From NCBI RefSeq assembly GCF_001721685.1, contig NZ_CP012502.1:1550001-1614000 (forward strand): a DNA stretch of 64,000 nucleotides. Direction: 5' to 3'. The stretch is from Salisediminibacterium beveridgei. GTDB lineage: Bacteria > Bacillota > Bacilli > Bacillales > Salisediminibacteriaceae. Shown here piece by piece: positions 1 through 9,363 of this stretch. Position 1 is the stretch's first letter; each line of letters opens with the position of its first letter. Made by a program: the position numbers and the translations under genes. The notes under the pieces are model-generated. The model ran no database searches. It was given only the letters and a program-made list of their open reading frames with translations, and was not told the origin of the DNA.

Positions 1-1593
1 GTGATTCAAGCTCATGGAACAGAAGAGTTGGCTGTATTAAAACAAGTGAAAGAACGAACAAACAAACTGATTTTCAAAACGATCCATCATTCTGATCAAG
101 GTATCGATCTGATGAAAAAATATGAAATCATCTCTGATGGCTATATTATTGATACATTATCCCAGGATGGTTGGGGAGGAACCGGACAATCCTTCAATTG
201 GAATTCGGTCCCGGCTTATGAAACACTGGCTTCACAACAAGGGAAGGTGTGCCTGATTGCAGGCGGTGTAACACCTGATAATATCAAAGAATTGATAGCT
301 TGCGGCGCAAGAGGTGTTGATGTATCATCCGGAACAGAAACTGATGGGATTAAAGACGAAAGGAAGTTGAAAAGTATGATGGATTCAACGAAAGGAAAAT
401 ACAACGCTCCGGATTCTTTCGGACGATATGGTGAATTCGGCGGGAAATATGTCCCCGAGACGTTAATGTACGCTCTGGAAGAATTGGAAGCAGCTTTTTT
501 GGATGCGAAAGAAGACCCGGCATTCCAGGAAAAGCTGACAAGTGAACTGGAACGATTTTCAGGCAGGCCCACGGCATTGACATATGCACCTCAGCTGACT
601 GAACATTATGGCGGAGCGAAAATCTATTTAAAACGTGAGGATTTAAATCATACCGGAGCCCACAAGATCAATAATGCACTTGCTCAAGGGTTACTGGCAA
701 TGCGGATGGGTAAAAAAGAGATTATTGCTGAGACCGGTGCTGGACAACACGGTGTAGCAACGGCCACAATGGCTGCACGATTCGGATTGAAATGTAAAGT
801 GTTTATGGGAAAAGAAGACATCAGAAGACAGGAGCTAAACGTATTTCGAATGAAGCTTATGGGTGCTGAGGTTATTGAAGTAACCTCCGGAGGTCATACG
901 TTGAAGGATGCTACCAATGAAGCGATCCGCCACTGGGTAGCCCATGTAGAGGATACGTTTTATATCATTGGCAGTGTCGTGGGACCTCATCCATATCCAA
1001 TGATGGTACGGGATTTCCAGCGGATCATCGGTGATGAAAGCAAGCAGCAGATGATCGAAGAAACCGGGAAATTACCTGATGAGGTCGTAGCATGTGTCGG
1101 AGGCGGCAGTAATGCCATGGGCATGTTCTACCCATTTCTCGATGATGATGTGCGTTTAACGGGTGCAGAAGCAGCCGGGAAAGGTGTTGAAACCACGGAA
1201 CACGCTGCGACACTGTTTAAAGGACGTAAAGGTGTTCTGCATGGATCTCTCAGCTATTTGATCCAGGATGTTGACGGAAATATTACCGAACCTTATTCAA
1301 TTTCTGCAGGTCTGGATTATCCTGGTATAGGACCGGAACATGCCCATCTTCGTGATACAAAACGTGTTCAATACGTCCCAATCACTGATGATGAAGCAAT
1401 GGATGCATTGAAGGATTTAGCTGAGCTCGAGGGGATCCTCCCTGCGATAGAAACAGCCCATGCACTGGCTTATGTAAAGCAAAAAGCTCCTGAAATGGAT
1501 GAAGATGAGGTACTGCTCGTTTGTCTGTCAGGGCGCGGTGATAAAGATGTGCAGACCATACAGGCAAAAGTGGAAGGGGATGTCCAGTCATGA
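1..1593 (+). CDS. trpFB: Phosphoribosylanthranilate isomerase / tryptophan synthase beta fusion (5' end cut off)
   Basis: One uninterrupted frame carries the C-terminal part of TrpF followed by a complete TrpB. TrpF makes CdRP from phosphoribosylanthranilate; TrpB condenses indole with serine using PLP. Residues 1-125 are TrpF-like, with the catalytic aspartate in IIDT (D51) followed by GGTG, then GGVTPDNI and GVDVSSG. Residues about 135-530 are Trp[19 protein letters not shown] lysine K222 in [10 protein letters not shown], the phosphate loop GGGSNAMG, and the C-terminal CLSGRGDKD. The window starts inside TrpF, so the first GTG is an internal codon. No stop separates the domains. An AAAGGAAG sequence at about 359-366 before in-frame ATGs at 376 and 379 could allow separate TrpB synthesis. 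The 3' end overlaps trpA by ATGA. Confidence 0.93.
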   Translation: MIQAHGTEELAVLKQVKERTNKLIFKTIHHSDQGIDLMKKYEIISDGYIIDTLSQDGWGGTGQSFNWNSVPAYETLASQQGKVCLIAGGVTPDNIKELIACGARGVDVSSGTETDGIKDERKLKSMMDSTKGKYNAPDSFGRYGEFGGKYVPETLMYALEELEAAFLDAKEDPAFQEKLTSELERFSGRPTALTYAPQLTEHYGGAKIYLKREDLNHTGAHKINNALAQGLLAMRMGKKEIIAETGAGQHGVATATMAARFGLKCKVFMGKEDIRRQELNVFRMKLMGAEVIEVTSGGHTLKDATNEAIRHWVAHVEDTFYIIGSVVGPHPYPMMVRDFQRIIGDESKQQMIEETGKLPDEVVACVGGGSNAMGMFYPFLDDDVRLTGAEAAGKGVETTEHAATLFKGRKGVLHGSLSYLIQDVDGNITEPYSISAGLDYPGIGPEHAHLRDTKRVQYVPITDDEAMDALKDLAELEGILPAIETAHALAYVKQKAPEMDEDEVLLVCLSGRGDKDVQTIQAKVEGDVQS

Positions 1594-2390
1594 ACCGCTT
1601 AAATAACGAAGCATTCACGAAAGCAACCAAGCGATTTGTACCTTATATGATGAGTTCTGACCCTTCTCCGGAAGTATCGGTGGATATTGCGTTAACTTTA
1701 CAGGAAGCAGGGGTTGAAGCGCTCGAATGGGGCGTACCTTTCTCAGATCCATTAGCAGATGGTCCTGTTATCCAGGAAGCAGGACAGCGTGCTTTGAAAA
1801 GAGGCGGCAGCCTGACTAAAGCCTTATCCACCATGAAGGATGCCAGAGAACGTGGTTTGACACTTCCGACCGTACTGTTCACCTATGTGAATCCAGTGCT
1901 GAGTTTCGGTTTTGAGAAACTTGTTCAAGAAATGGGCGAAGCAGGCTTTGACGGACTATTGATTCCGGACTTACCCTATGAGGAAAGTCACTCATACCGG
2001 GAATACTGTCAGAAGCACGATCTCTCTTTGATACCATTAGTTGCACCGAGTTCAAGGTCCCGTGTCGAAAAAATCTGTAAAGATGCGGATGGATTCGTTT
2101 ATTATGTAACTTCATTAGGCGTAACAGGTACGAGACAGGAGTTCTCAGAGACATTGAAAGCAGAAATTGAAACCGTGAAGTCATTCAGTCGTGTACCAGT
2201 CTTGGCCGGGTTTGGTATTTCCACGCCTGAACACGTTTCTTTTTTTCAAAAAATTGCCGATGGGGCAATTGTCGGCAGTGCCCTCGTTAGAAAAATCGGT
2301 TCGCTTGAAGAAGACTTGCTCGATCCCGAAAGAAAACACGGAGCATTGAATGAGATTAAAGGATTTGTACAAGAACTGATTTCGTACTAA
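1590..2390 (+). CDS. trpA: Tryptophan synthase alpha subunit
   Basis: Splits indole-3-glycerol phosphate into indole and glyceraldehyde 3-phosphate and passes indole to TrpB through the alpha-beta channel. The 266-aa TIM barrel has the normal length. Catalytic residues are visible as E46 in EWGVP and D57 in [19 protein letters not shown] and the phosphate-binding region ([21 protein letters not shown]) follow. The ATG overlaps the trpB stop (ATGA), so the two subunits are probably translationally coupled. Residues 20-24 read MMSSD where many homologues have a VAGDP-like sequence, a small variation in the first loop. Confidence 0.95.
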   Translation: MNRLNNEAFTKATKRFVPYMMSSDPSPEVSVDIALTLQEAGVEALEWGVPFSDPLADGPVIQEAGQRALKRGGSLTKALSTMKDARERGLTLPTVLFTYVNPVLSFGFEKLVQEMGEAGFDGLLIPDLPYEESHSYREYCQKHDLSLIPLVAPSSRSRVEKICKDADGFVYYVTSLGVTGTRQEFSETLKAEIETVKSFSRVPVLAGFGISTPEHVSFFQKIADGAIVGSALVRKIGSLEEDLLDPERKHGALNEIKGFVQELISY

Positions 2391-2427
2391 TATAGAGTCA
2401 TAGGAAGTCTGAGTGGAGGCGATGGAT

Positions 2428-3528
2428 ATGAAAATCAAACAATCGATGGTAGGACTCGTTCCCTACCAGCCAGGTAAACCGATCGAAGAAGTGAAACGGG
2501 AGTTGGGACTCAAGGAAGTCATCAAGCTTGCCTCCAATGAAAATCCATATGGTGCATCTCCGGATGTGAAAGAGGCCATCATGGAAGCTTACCAGGATAT
2601 TGCTGTGTATCCGGACGGGTATGCTCGAGAACTAAGAGAAGCTGTGGCAAGTCATGTGAATGTTTTACCGGAACAGCTGATTTTTGGGAACGGTTCAGAT
2701 GATGTGATTTTGATTTTATGCCGATCATTTTTAACGCCAGCAGATAATATTGTCACTGCAAATCCTACATTCTCACAATACCGGCATAACGCCGTCATTG
2801 AAGGTGCAGAAGTAAAAGAGATCCCTTTGAAAGAAGGCGTACATGATCTCGATGCCATGCTTGATGCGATAGATGAACAAACGAAAATGGTTTTTGTCTG
2901 TAATCCGAATAACCCGACAGGAACTTATAACAGTTCTCGGGAATTTATGAACTTCATCAAACAGGTACCTGAAGATGTGCTTGTGATCAGTGATGAAGCT
3001 TATATTGAATATGTGACTGCAGAGGATTATCCGGAAACGATTCCTTTGATTAAGGACTATCCGAATCTGATGATCTTACGAACTTTTTCAAAAGCATATG
3101 GATTGGCAGCGCTCAGAGTCGGTTTCGGAATAGCCAATGAAGAACTGATTCGTGTAATTGATCCCGGGAGAGAACCGTTTAATACGAATACAATGGGGCA
3201 AAAAGCTGCGGTCGCTGCTTTGAAGGATCAGGATTTTATTCAAAGCTGCACAAAGCAGAATCATCAGGAAATGAAGAAATACGAAGAATTTTGTCGGGAA
3301 TCAGGTTTTCACTACTTCCCATCCCAAACAAACTTCATCTTGATGGATTTAAAAAAACCAGGGAGTGAAATCTTTGATTACCTTCTGCGAAGAGGATTTA
3401 TTACCCGAAACGGTGAAGCGCTGGGTTTCCCTACAGGCATCCGAATTACATTAGGTTCACCGGAACAGAATGACCTGATTATCAGTGAGTTGAAGAAGTG
3501 GCTGACTGCGGAGGTGCACCCCACATGA
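2428..3528 (+). CDS. hisC: Histidinol-phosphate / aromatic aminotransferase
   Basis: PLP-dependent fold-type I aminotransferase. In Bacillus, HisC in this location works in histidine synthesis and also transaminates prephenate-pathway products to tyrosine and phenylalanine. Visible motifs are LASNENPYG near the N-terminus, CNPNNPTGT, ISDEAYIEY and the PLP lysine in TFSKAYGLAALRVG. I chose ATG 2428, giving 366 aa, because GGAGG at 2415-2419 sits 8 nt upstream; an upstream GTG (2413) and ATG (2422) are too close to it. The gene follows trpA by 37 bp and overlaps tyrA by ATGA, matching the B. subtilis trp-hisC-tyrA-aroA order. Confidence 0.94.
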   Translation: MKIKQSMVGLVPYQPGKPIEEVKRELGLKEVIKLASNENPYGASPDVKEAIMEAYQDIAVYPDGYARELREAVASHVNVLPEQLIFGNGSDDVILILCRSFLTPADNIVTANPTFSQYRHNAVIEGAEVKEIPLKEGVHDLDAMLDAIDEQTKMVFVCNPNNPTGTYNSSREFMNFIKQVPEDVLVISDEAYIEYVTAEDYPETIPLIKDYPNLMILRTFSKAYGLAALRVGFGIANEELIRVIDPGREPFNTNTMGQKAAVAALKDQDFIQSCTKQNHQEMKKYEEFCRESGFHYFPSQTNFILMDLKKPGSEIFDYLLRRGFITRNGEALGFPTGIRITLGSPEQNDLIISELKKWLTAEVHPT

Positions 3529-4625
3529 AGCGCGTTTTTATCATCGGACTTGGTTTAATCGGTGGTTCGCTTGCCCTTGCGATCCGTAAAGGTCAGCCGA
3601 ATATTACGATCACCGGGTTTGACACAGATCCCTCCACAATGAGATTGGCAAGCAGTCTTCAAGTAATTGATGAAGCGGCGGCGTCTGTTGCAGATGCCGC
3701 CCTTACAAGTGATGTCATCATCCTCGCAACACCTGTTGCAACATCGCTGAAACTTGTTGATGAACTGAGCGGACTGCCGCTCAAAAAAGGTACAATTGTA
3801 ACAGACGTCGGGAGCACAAAGGCATCGATTGTAAAACACGGGAAGAAATTGACGGATAAAGGGGTTTGTTTCATTGGTGGACATCCTATGGCCGGATCGC
3901 ACAAATCCGGTGTGGAAGCATCGAATGAACGCTTGTTTGAAAATGCATTTTATGTCTTATCCCCTAATGGACAAGCAAGTGACTCAGAACGGATCAAACT
4001 GCAAAATTTATTAAAAGGAACCCGCGCTAAATTTATTGAATTACATGCAGAAGAACACGATCGCTTTGCGGGTCTCATCAGTCATTTACCGCATATGATT
4101 GCTTCAGGACTGGTGCATCAACTTGCGGAGGCTGAAGAAAATCACCCTGTTATTTCTCAATTGGCCGCCGGCGGATTTCGGGATTTGACGAGGATAGCTT
4201 CGGCATCTCCGGATATGTGGCGGGATATTTTACTGCATAACCGTGAAGTCCTGTTATCACTTTTAGATGATTGGAAAACTCAGGTGAATAAAATGGAAAC
4301 CATTCTTACGGATGGCGATCCGCAAGAGATTTATAATTTCTTTTCCAAGGCAAAAGCGTCGCGGGATCAGTTACCATCCAGAAAAAAAGGCGCAATGCTG
4401 CCGTTTTATGATCTGTTTGTTGATATACCGGACCATCCGGGCGTGATTTCAGATGTGACAGCGATTCTTGCTCGAGCGGGAATCAGTATTACCAATATTC
4501 AAATCATTGAAGCGCGAAATGACATGCTTGGTGTCCTTCGGCTCAGTTTTCGCTCGGGTGAAGATTTGGAACTGGCCCAGGCGAAACTGGCGGAACATCT
4601 GTACGATACATATGAAGCGCCATAA
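3525..4625 (+). CDS. tyrA: Prephenate dehydrogenase with C-terminal ACT domain
   Basis: Oxidatively decarboxylates prephenate to 4-hydroxyphenylpyruvate with NAD. The 366-aa protein opens with a Rossmann motif ([13 protein letters not shown]), followed by ATPV, GSTK and the active-site region [12 protein letters not shown]. The last 75 or so residues ([19 protein letters not shown]... onward) form an ACT domain, the usual site of tyrosine feedback inhibition. ATG 3525 overlaps the hisC stop and has GGAG about 10 nt upstream. The 3' end is followed after 19 nt by aroA. Confidence 0.94.
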   Translation: MKRVFIIGLGLIGGSLALAIRKGQPNITITGFDTDPSTMRLASSLQVIDEAAASVADAALTSDVIILATPVATSLKLVDELSGLPLKKGTIVTDVGSTKASIVKHGKKLTDKGVCFIGGHPMAGSHKSGVEASNERLFENAFYVLSPNGQASDSERIKLQNLLKGTRAKFIELHAEEHDRFAGLISHLPHMIASGLVHQLAEAEENHPVISQLAAGGFRDLTRIASASPDMWRDILLHNREVLLSLLDDWKTQVNKMETILTDGDPQEIYNFFSKAKASRDQLPSRKKGAMLPFYDLFVDIPDHPGVISDVTAILARAGISITNIQIIEARNDMLGVLRLSFRSGEDLELAQAKLAEHLYDTYEAP

Positions 4626-4644
4626 TTCGAAAGGGGAAATCAAT

Positions 4645-5940
4645 GTGGGATCAATGGAAATCGGTAAAACGAACCATGGCTTGAGGGGCACTGTCAAAAT
4701 ACCTGGAGATAAATCCATCAGTCACAGGGCAGTGTTGTTTGCTTCTTTGGCAAAAGGTGTATCTCAAATTGACGGTTTCCTTGAGGGGGAAGACTGTCTC
4801 AGTACGATTGCCTGCATGAGGCAATTAGGTGTGGAAATCGATCAGAACAATGATCAAGTGACTGTTTACGGCAATGGCCTGGATGCTTTGCAGGAACCGG
4901 CGCGTGTACTTGATATTGGAAACTCTGGAACAACGATTCGATTATTAATGGGTGTTCTTGCGGGTAGACCTTTTTCTTCGGTTCTTCAAGGTGATGATTC
5001 GATTGCCAGACGTCCAATGGCTAGAGTGACAGGGCCGTTGAAGATGATGAACGCGAGGATTGATGGCCGTCAACTGGGAGATTTAACGCCTCTGCACATT
5101 CGGGGAGGAGAACTAAGAGGGATTCGTTACCATTCACCAGTGGCCAGTGCTCAGGTGAAATCAGCTATACTTCTGGCAGGACTGCAGGCAGAAGGCGTCA
5201 CAACGGTTGTGGAACCTCATAAATCAAGAGATCATACAGAACGGATGTTAAAAAGTTTTGGCATCTCGGTCCGTTCTGATGAACATTCAGCTTCTGTTCA
5301 GGGTGGACAAATGCTTCACCCGGTTCAAATCCATGTCCCTGGAGATATCTCTTCAGCGGCATTCATGCTGACGGCGGCTTCCATTGTAAAAGGAAGTGAT
5401 TGTGTTCTTGAGAATGTTGGATTGAACCCAACCAGAAATGGTGTAATTGAAGTCTTGGAAAAGATGGGAGCGGATATGACTTTTCTCAATGAACGAATGG
5501 CTGGAGATGAACCCGTTGCAGATATCCGTGTCCGATTTGCTCCACTGAAGGCCATAACGATCGAGGGTGGCCTGATTCCTAGACTGATCGATGAAATTCC
5601 GGCTATAGCTGTTCTTGCGACGCAGGCAGAAGGGACCACCATCATAAAAGACGCTGAAGAACTGAAGGTCAAAGAAACCAATCGCATTGATACCGTTGTG
5701 AACCAGTTGAAAGAATTAGGTGCTGAAGTTGTAGCTACGGAAGATGGTATGATGATTCACGGCCCGGTGAGGTTAAGAGGCGGGGAGGCAGACAGCTTCG
5801 GAGACCATCGGATTGGAATGGCAATGGCCTTGTGCGGACTGATCAGTGATCAACCCGTTTCAGTGAATGGCACTGAGGCAATTGCTGTCTCATACCCCAA
5901 TTTTTTTGAGCAGTTGGAAGAGTTAAAGATGAATGATTGA
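4645..5940 (+). CDS. aroA: 3-phosphoshikimate 1-carboxyvinyltransferase (EPSP synthase)
   Basis: Joins PEP and shikimate 3-phosphate in the sixth step of the shikimate pathway. Hallmarks are PGDKSISHR near the N-terminus, [10 protein letters not shown], the RRPM loop, RDHTERML and [10 protein letters not shown] near the end. At 431 aa it has normal length. The start is probably GTG 4645, 8 nt after AAAGGGG (4630-4636); ATG 4654 is the alternative. The frame is open further upstream into tyrA, but that part is not AroA-like. It is called aroE in older B. subtilis nomenclature. Confidence 0.94.
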   Translation: MGSMEIGKTNHGLRGTVKIPGDKSISHRAVLFASLAKGVSQIDGFLEGEDCLSTIACMRQLGVEIDQNNDQVTVYGNGLDALQEPARVLDIGNSGTTIRLLMGVLAGRPFSSVLQGDDSIARRPMARVTGPLKMMNARIDGRQLGDLTPLHIRGGELRGIRYHSPVASAQVKSAILLAGLQAEGVTTVVEPHKSRDHTERMLKSFGISVRSDEHSASVQGGQMLHPVQIHVPGDISSAAFMLTAASIVKGSDCVLENVGLNPTRNGVIEVLEKMGADMTFLNERMAGDEPVADIRVRFAPLKAITIEGGLIPRLIDEIPAIAVLATQAEGTTIIKDAEELKVKETNRIDTVVNQLKELGAEVVATEDGMMIHGPVRLRGGEADSFGDHRIGMAMALCGLISDQPVSVNGTEAIAVSYPNFFEQLEELKMND

Positions 5941-5957
5941 AAGTTAGGTGAATGATG

Positions 5958-7229
5958 ATGAACGAAGTACTTGCCCAGGCAATCCAGCAAATTGAACAAG
6001 GGCACCATGAGGAAGGACTTAAGGCTGTGGAGGGTTTGATCCCAAAAGCAGATGATGAGACGAAAAGAACAATTGCTGAACTTTATTTTGAATTGGGACT
6101 GGTGGATCAATCGCTGATTCTCCTGGAGGAATTAATGTTTCAATATCCGGACCAAGGTGAATTGTTTGCCTTTGCTGCCGAATGTTACAGTGAATTAGGA
6201 AAAGAAGATGAAGCGATTGATATGCTGACTGAAGTTAAAAAAGGGGACCCTGCTTTTATTCAGGCAAGGCTTTTGCTTGCTGATCTTTACGAATCAGATG
6301 GATTGGAAGAAGTCGCTGAAAAAAAACTGCTTGAAGCATTAGAAGAAGAACCTGATGATGCGGTTCTTCAATTAGGCCTTGGCGAATTCTATCTGAACCG
6401 GGGAGAATTTCAAAAAGCAATCTCTTATTATAAACAAGTCATTCTTCAACAGAAATTACCTGAAGAATTTCCGGTTCACCCTGAGCTCCGTTTGGCTGAA
6501 GCCTACAGTGCAATCGGTGAATTTGAAGATGCCCTTGCTCATTATAAGTTAGGTCTCGGGGACGAAGAGCCGCCTGATGCACTGTTTGGCTATGCAGTTA
6601 CGGCAATGCAACTTGATGACGTTGAAACGGCGCTCAGTGCCTTTGAACGTTTACTGGAAGCAGACCCGGACTATACGACGGCTTATCCACTTTTAGCGAA
6701 GGCTTTAATTGCTGAACAGCGCTATGATGAAGCCGTGTCTGTTCTTGAAGATGGCATTAAAAAAGATGAGTTTAATGAAGATCTTTACCTGGAAATGGCA
6801 CGCTTGCAGGTCGCTAAAGGTGAACAAGCTGAAGGCATCAGTTTTTTACAAAAGGTGATCGCATTAAATCCATCGAATTTGACAGCTGTAAAAGATCTTT
6901 TAGCGATTCACGATGAACAGTCTAATTTTGATGAAATAAAAGATCTCCTTTCTTTTCTTGATGAATATAAAGAATACGATCCATTATTTGAGCGTTACCG
7001 TGGTAAAATCCTGCTTGAAGACGATGATGTTTCCGGAGCATCAGAGGCTTATCTTCAAGCCATTGACGGGTTGTCTGAAGATGAGCGTCTGCTTGAAGAA
7101 GCACTGGAAGCATTCTTATCAGCAGGGTGGATCAATCAATCCATCACCGTATTGAAACTCCTCACAGAAAAGCAGCCACACAGGGAAGATTTGCAGGATC
7201 AATTAAACAGGCTGACAAATTCAAACTAA
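5958..7229 (+). CDS. ypiA: Tetratricopeptide repeat protein, YpiA-like
   Basis: Cytoplasmic protein of about 423 aa made almost entirely of degenerate TPR helical pairs, rich in Glu, Asp, Leu and Ala (for example ELYFELGLVDQSLILLEEL, LRLAEAYSAIGEFEDALAHYKLGL, LLAKALIAEQRYDEAVSVLEDGI). TPRs act as protein-binding scaffolds. The position between aroA and reoY matches B. subtilis ypiA. Three consecutive ATGs occur at 5952-5960; AGGTG at 5946-5950 best fits the third. The protein is strongly acidic. Its partner cannot be told from sequence. Confidence 0.88.
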   Translation: MNEVLAQAIQQIEQGHHEEGLKAVEGLIPKADDETKRTIAELYFELGLVDQSLILLEELMFQYPDQGELFAFAAECYSELGKEDEAIDMLTEVKKGDPAFIQARLLLADLYESDGLEEVAEKKLLEALEEEPDDAVLQLGLGEFYLNRGEFQKAISYYKQVILQQKLPEEFPVHPELRLAEAYSAIGEFEDALAHYKLGLGDEEPPDALFGYAVTAMQLDDVETALSAFERLLEADPDYTTAYPLLAKALIAEQRYDEAVSVLEDGIKKDEFNEDLYLEMARLQVAKGEQAEGISFLQKVIALNPSNLTAVKDLLAIHDEQSNFDEIKDLLSFLDEYKEYDPLFERYRGKILLEDDDVSGASEAYLQAIDGLSEDERLLEEALEAFLSAGWINQSITVLKLLTEKQPHREDLQDQLNRLTNSN

Positions 7230-7233
7230 CTAT

Positions 7234-7270
7234 CTGAAAAAAGCCGGAATATCAATCCGGTTTTTTTCAG
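7234..7270 (+). terminator. Intrinsic terminator after ypiA
   Basis: A GCCGGA/TCCGG stem framed by an A run on the left and seven T on the right (CTGAAAAAA ... TTTTTTTCAG) lies 5 nt after the ypiA stop. The A/T frame makes it potentially bidirectional. It marks the end of the trp-aro transcript. Confidence 0.85.
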
Positions 7271-7403
7271 TTTGAATGAATATTGGGAAAAATAAATCGT
7301 TTTGGCAGGAAAAATAGAAAATTTGTCGAATTAATTAATATAGGCAAAATGCTTTGTTGATTGCCTGTTTTTCTGGAAAATTTTGATAAAGGAGGGATTC
7401 CAG

Positions 7404-7955
7404 GTGACGAATTCAGTTCCAGTGATCGAAAAAAGAGATTTTCTGAAATGGTTTCTTGAACACCATCAATTAAAGCGACGGGAATGTGCGTGGCTTTTGA
7501 ATTTTCTGATGAGTGATGACCTCCTGATGGAAAGAGTTCATTTTGTTGATGAAGCTGAACACTGCCCAAAGGCCTTGTTGATTTCTGCAAATGATGTTGA
7601 GAACGTCCCATTTGCATTTCATAAAAATCAGCATATTACTATGGACGCTGAAAAAGCTTTTCATGATATCCGTTTGAATCGAAATGAAGAAATATATATT
7701 CAGTTAAACTTCAAAGATAAATTATTGCTCAGTGAATATATGAGTGTACTAGAAGAGAATCCTTATCTTCCAGTCAATGAGGAAGAAGCAAATCTGAATG
7801 CGCTGCTTGCAGAAATGGTTGCAGATGAATCAATCAGGCAACAAAAATTGAGAGCGCTTAATTCGAAAATTGATGTTGCATTATCCAATCGGGATGAAGA
7901 AACGTTCAGTGAACTGGCAAAAGAATATGCCAATTTGAAAGCTCTCGAAACTTGA
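7404..7955 (+). CDS. reoY: UPF0302 protein ReoY (YpiB)
   Basis: Small cytoplasmic protein of 183 aa. The family, studied in Listeria and Bacillus as ReoY/YpiB, promotes ClpCP-dependent turnover of MurA and so limits peptidoglycan synthesis. Typical features are the FLKWFLEHHQLKRREC(A/V)WLLNFL N-terminal block and an internal IYIQLNF segment; the C-terminal third is helical with a DEETFSELAKEYANLK end. Start GTG 7404 has GGAGG 8 nt upstream (7391-7395). It has its own terminator and lies in the same ypiA-ypiB-ypiF order as B. subtilis. Confidence 0.88.
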   Translation: MTNSVPVIEKRDFLKWFLEHHQLKRRECAWLLNFLMSDDLLMERVHFVDEAEHCPKALLISANDVENVPFAFHKNQHITMDAEKAFHDIRLNRNEEIYIQLNFKDKLLLSEYMSVLEENPYLPVNEEEANLNALLAEMVADESIRQQKLRALNSKIDVALSNRDEETFSELAKEYANLKALET

Positions 7956-7967
7956 GGGCTTTTTTTC
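7938..7967 (+). terminator. Intrinsic terminator overlapping the reoY stop
   Basis: Inverted repeat AAAGCTCTC / GAGGGCTTT (one G.T pair) followed by a T run. The left arm is coding sequence and the stop codon is within the loop/right arm, so coding and termination share bases. Confidence 0.8.
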
Positions 7968-8235
7968 TCGTGATAAAGGGCATAAATGATGAGGATGTTG
8001 TTATAAGAGCTGCAATGAAATCATCAATGATCAATGAATGTACGAAAATTAATGCTGTTATTTGAAGAAGCTCTGGTTTAAATTCATCGAAAAATCAGGA
8101 TCATATCGCCAAACTATAAAAAAGTATATTTTAAAAAATTCCGGAAATCGATCTATTTTTTTTTATTTTCTAAGTTATTTATGGTAGTGTTAGAATATAA
8201 ATGTGAATGATTTGTGAACGAAGGAGAATAGTATT
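7968..8235. other. AT-rich intergenic region upstream of ypiF
   Basis: This 268-bp stretch holds no credible gene. It becomes very AT-rich from about 8110 (runs of A and T at 8119-8175) and ends in a TAGAATATAA box (8191-8200) that could be a -10 region, then the TGTGAA-type motif listed separately. It probably contains the promoter for ypiF and, by read-through, qcrABC. Confidence 0.5.
8202..8218 (+). promoter_or_regulatory. Tandem TGTGAA motif upstream of ypiF
   Basis: TGTGAATGATTTGTGAA contains two TGTGAA half-sites 11 bp apart, about one helical turn. The same 17-mer with one change occurs upstream of qcrA (8803-8819). The half-site resembles the TTTGTGAAT consensus reported for the ResD response regulator, which controls qcr genes in B. 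subtilis. It lies just ahead of the ribosome-binding site, so the mode of action is unclear. Confidence 0.45.
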
Positions 8236-8709
8236 GTGAAATGGAATAGTCAAAGCATTGAAACATTTGTCTCAGCCAAGGAGTTTGTTGATACTGCGTT
8301 GATTCCACTCATCCCCCTCGATTTGCAACTAGATCCCTCAAAAGCGGCGCTTCAAGGCGAGTACATTGCCATACTTGCTGATGAAGTGGAAAAGCAATTG
8401 ACTGGAAGAGTTATGCTGGTACCACCTTACCCATATAAACAGAACAAAGGGAAGAGTGACACGCTCATTCACGAATTGAATGAATGGAACTCTTATTATT
8501 ACAATGCTGGTATGGTTAACACGATTTGTTTAACGTGCGATGAAGAATTGGTTGAGTTGAACGCGTTATCAAAAGCGCGGGTGATCTGGATGCCAATGAT
8601 CCCGTTGGATCACCTTGAAGCTAGACAAGCCAAGGAAATGGTGAGGGAACAAGCTTCTCAGGTCCTGCCAAAAATCATGAAAATATGGCAAGGGAAAGGC
8701 ACGGAATAA
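8236..8709 (+). CDS. ypiF: DUF2487 protein YpiF
   Basis: Protein of 157 aa without signal peptide or membrane segment. N-terminal MKWNSQSIETFV, the LIPLDL stretch, PPYPY and the C-terminal KIMKIW fit the YpiF/DUF2487 family found directly upstream of qcrA in Bacillus. Its role is unknown; conserved linkage to the cytochrome bc genes suggests a part in their expression or assembly (inference). Start GTG 8236 follows AAGGAG by about 9 nt. Confidence 0.82.
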   Translation: MKWNSQSIETFVSAKEFVDTALIPLIPLDLQLDPSKAALQGEYIAILADEVEKQLTGRVMLVPPYPYKQNKGKSDTLIHELNEWNSYYYNAGMVNTICLTCDEELVELNALSKARVIWMPMIPLDHLEARQAKEMVREQASQVLPKIMKIWQGKGTE

Positions 8710-8721
8710 TAATCATTATTT
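8707..8721. promoter_or_regulatory. Fur-family-like 7-1-7 dyad at the ypiF stop
   Basis: TAATAAT-C-ATTATTT overlaps the ypiF stop codon and lies about 25 bp upstream of the candidate qcrA -35 box. The 7-1-7 layout recalls Fur/PerR/Zur operators (core ATAATNATTAT), but outer positions deviate and AT-rich DNA gives such matches by chance. Confidence 0.3.
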
Positions 8722-8746
8722 CTCTAAAATAATTCTACTCTACTAA

Positions 8747-8776
8747 TTGACATTGAATGCAATTGTGGAATATCAT
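8747..8776 (+). promoter_or_regulatory. Candidate sigma-A promoter for qcrABC
   Basis: TTGACA at 8747-8752 and TATCAT at 8771-8776 are 18 bp apart, about 70 bp upstream of qcrA. This would give qcrABC a promoter independent of ypiF. Confidence 0.5.
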
Positions 8777-8802
8777 ATAATTATATTTATCTGTTTTCAA
8801 AA

Positions 8803-8819
8803 TGTGAATGTTTTGTGAA
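8803..8819 (+). promoter_or_regulatory. Tandem TGTGAA motif upstream of qcrA
   Basis: TGTGAATGTTTTGTGAA differs at one position from the motif at 8202-8218. It is 25 bp before the qcrA start, downstream of the candidate promoter at 8747-8776, and again consists of two TGTGAA half-sites one helical turn apart. Confidence 0.45.
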
Positions 8820-8844
8820 AAATGAGATGTGAGGAGGGAAGGTC

Positions 8845-9348
8845 GTGAGCGAAAAAAAACATAAAGTGTCCAGACGTCAGTTTCTCACATATACACTGAC
8901 CGGAGTTGGTGGTTTTATGGCTGCAACGATCATCAGTCCAATGGCAAGAATGGCACTGGATCCTGCACTGGAAGTCGGTGAGGAAGGTGATTTTGTTTCC
9001 GTTGGATTAAGTGAAGATGACTTAACTGATGAACCCCAGCGCGTGGATTTTGTCGTGGAGATCGAAGACGGTTGGTATGAAGATGAGCAGAACCGCTCTG
9101 CTTATGTGTATCGTAACGGTGATGAAATATTAGCTATGTCGCCAACATGTACTCATTTAGGTTGTACGGTTGGCTGGGATACAAACGATGATCACCCGGA
9201 TCAATTTTTCTGCCCTTGTCACCTGGGCCGTTTCGAAAGAGACGGTACGAATATCGAGGGAACTCCGCCGACGCGTCCGCTCGACGTTTATGACGTCGAA
9301 GTCCGTGATGGCATGATTTATTTGGGGCAGATCAGACAGCGTGGGTAA
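8845..9348 (+). CDS. qcrA: Menaquinol:cytochrome c reductase Rieske iron-sulfur subunit
   Basis: Rieske [2Fe-2S] subunit of the bc-type complex. The 167-aa protein has a twin-arginine signal (SRRQFL at residues 9-14) before a hydrophobic segment (residues 15-32), which acts as signal anchor with the domain outside. Cluster ligands are C102 and H104 in CTHLGC and C123 and H126 in CPCH; C107 and C125 would form the stabilising disulfide. GTG start with a GAGGAGG box. Export would need the Tat system, and tatAC lie at 49.6 kb. Followed by qcrB after 15 nt. Confidence 0.95.
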   Translation: MSEKKHKVSRRQFLTYTLTGVGGFMAATIISPMARMALDPALEVGEEGDFVSVGLSEDDLTDEPQRVDFVVEIEDGWYEDEQNRSAYVYRNGDEILAMSPTCTHLGCTVGWDTNDDHPDQFFCPCHLGRFERDGTNIEGTPPTRPLDVYDVEVRDGMIYLGQIRQRG

Positions 9349-9363
9349 AAGGGGGCGTATTTG

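Noticed and set aside
1..3. GTG at the first base as a genuine start codon
   Set aside because: The encoded sequence begins in the middle of the TrpF fold, so the gene must start upstream of the window.
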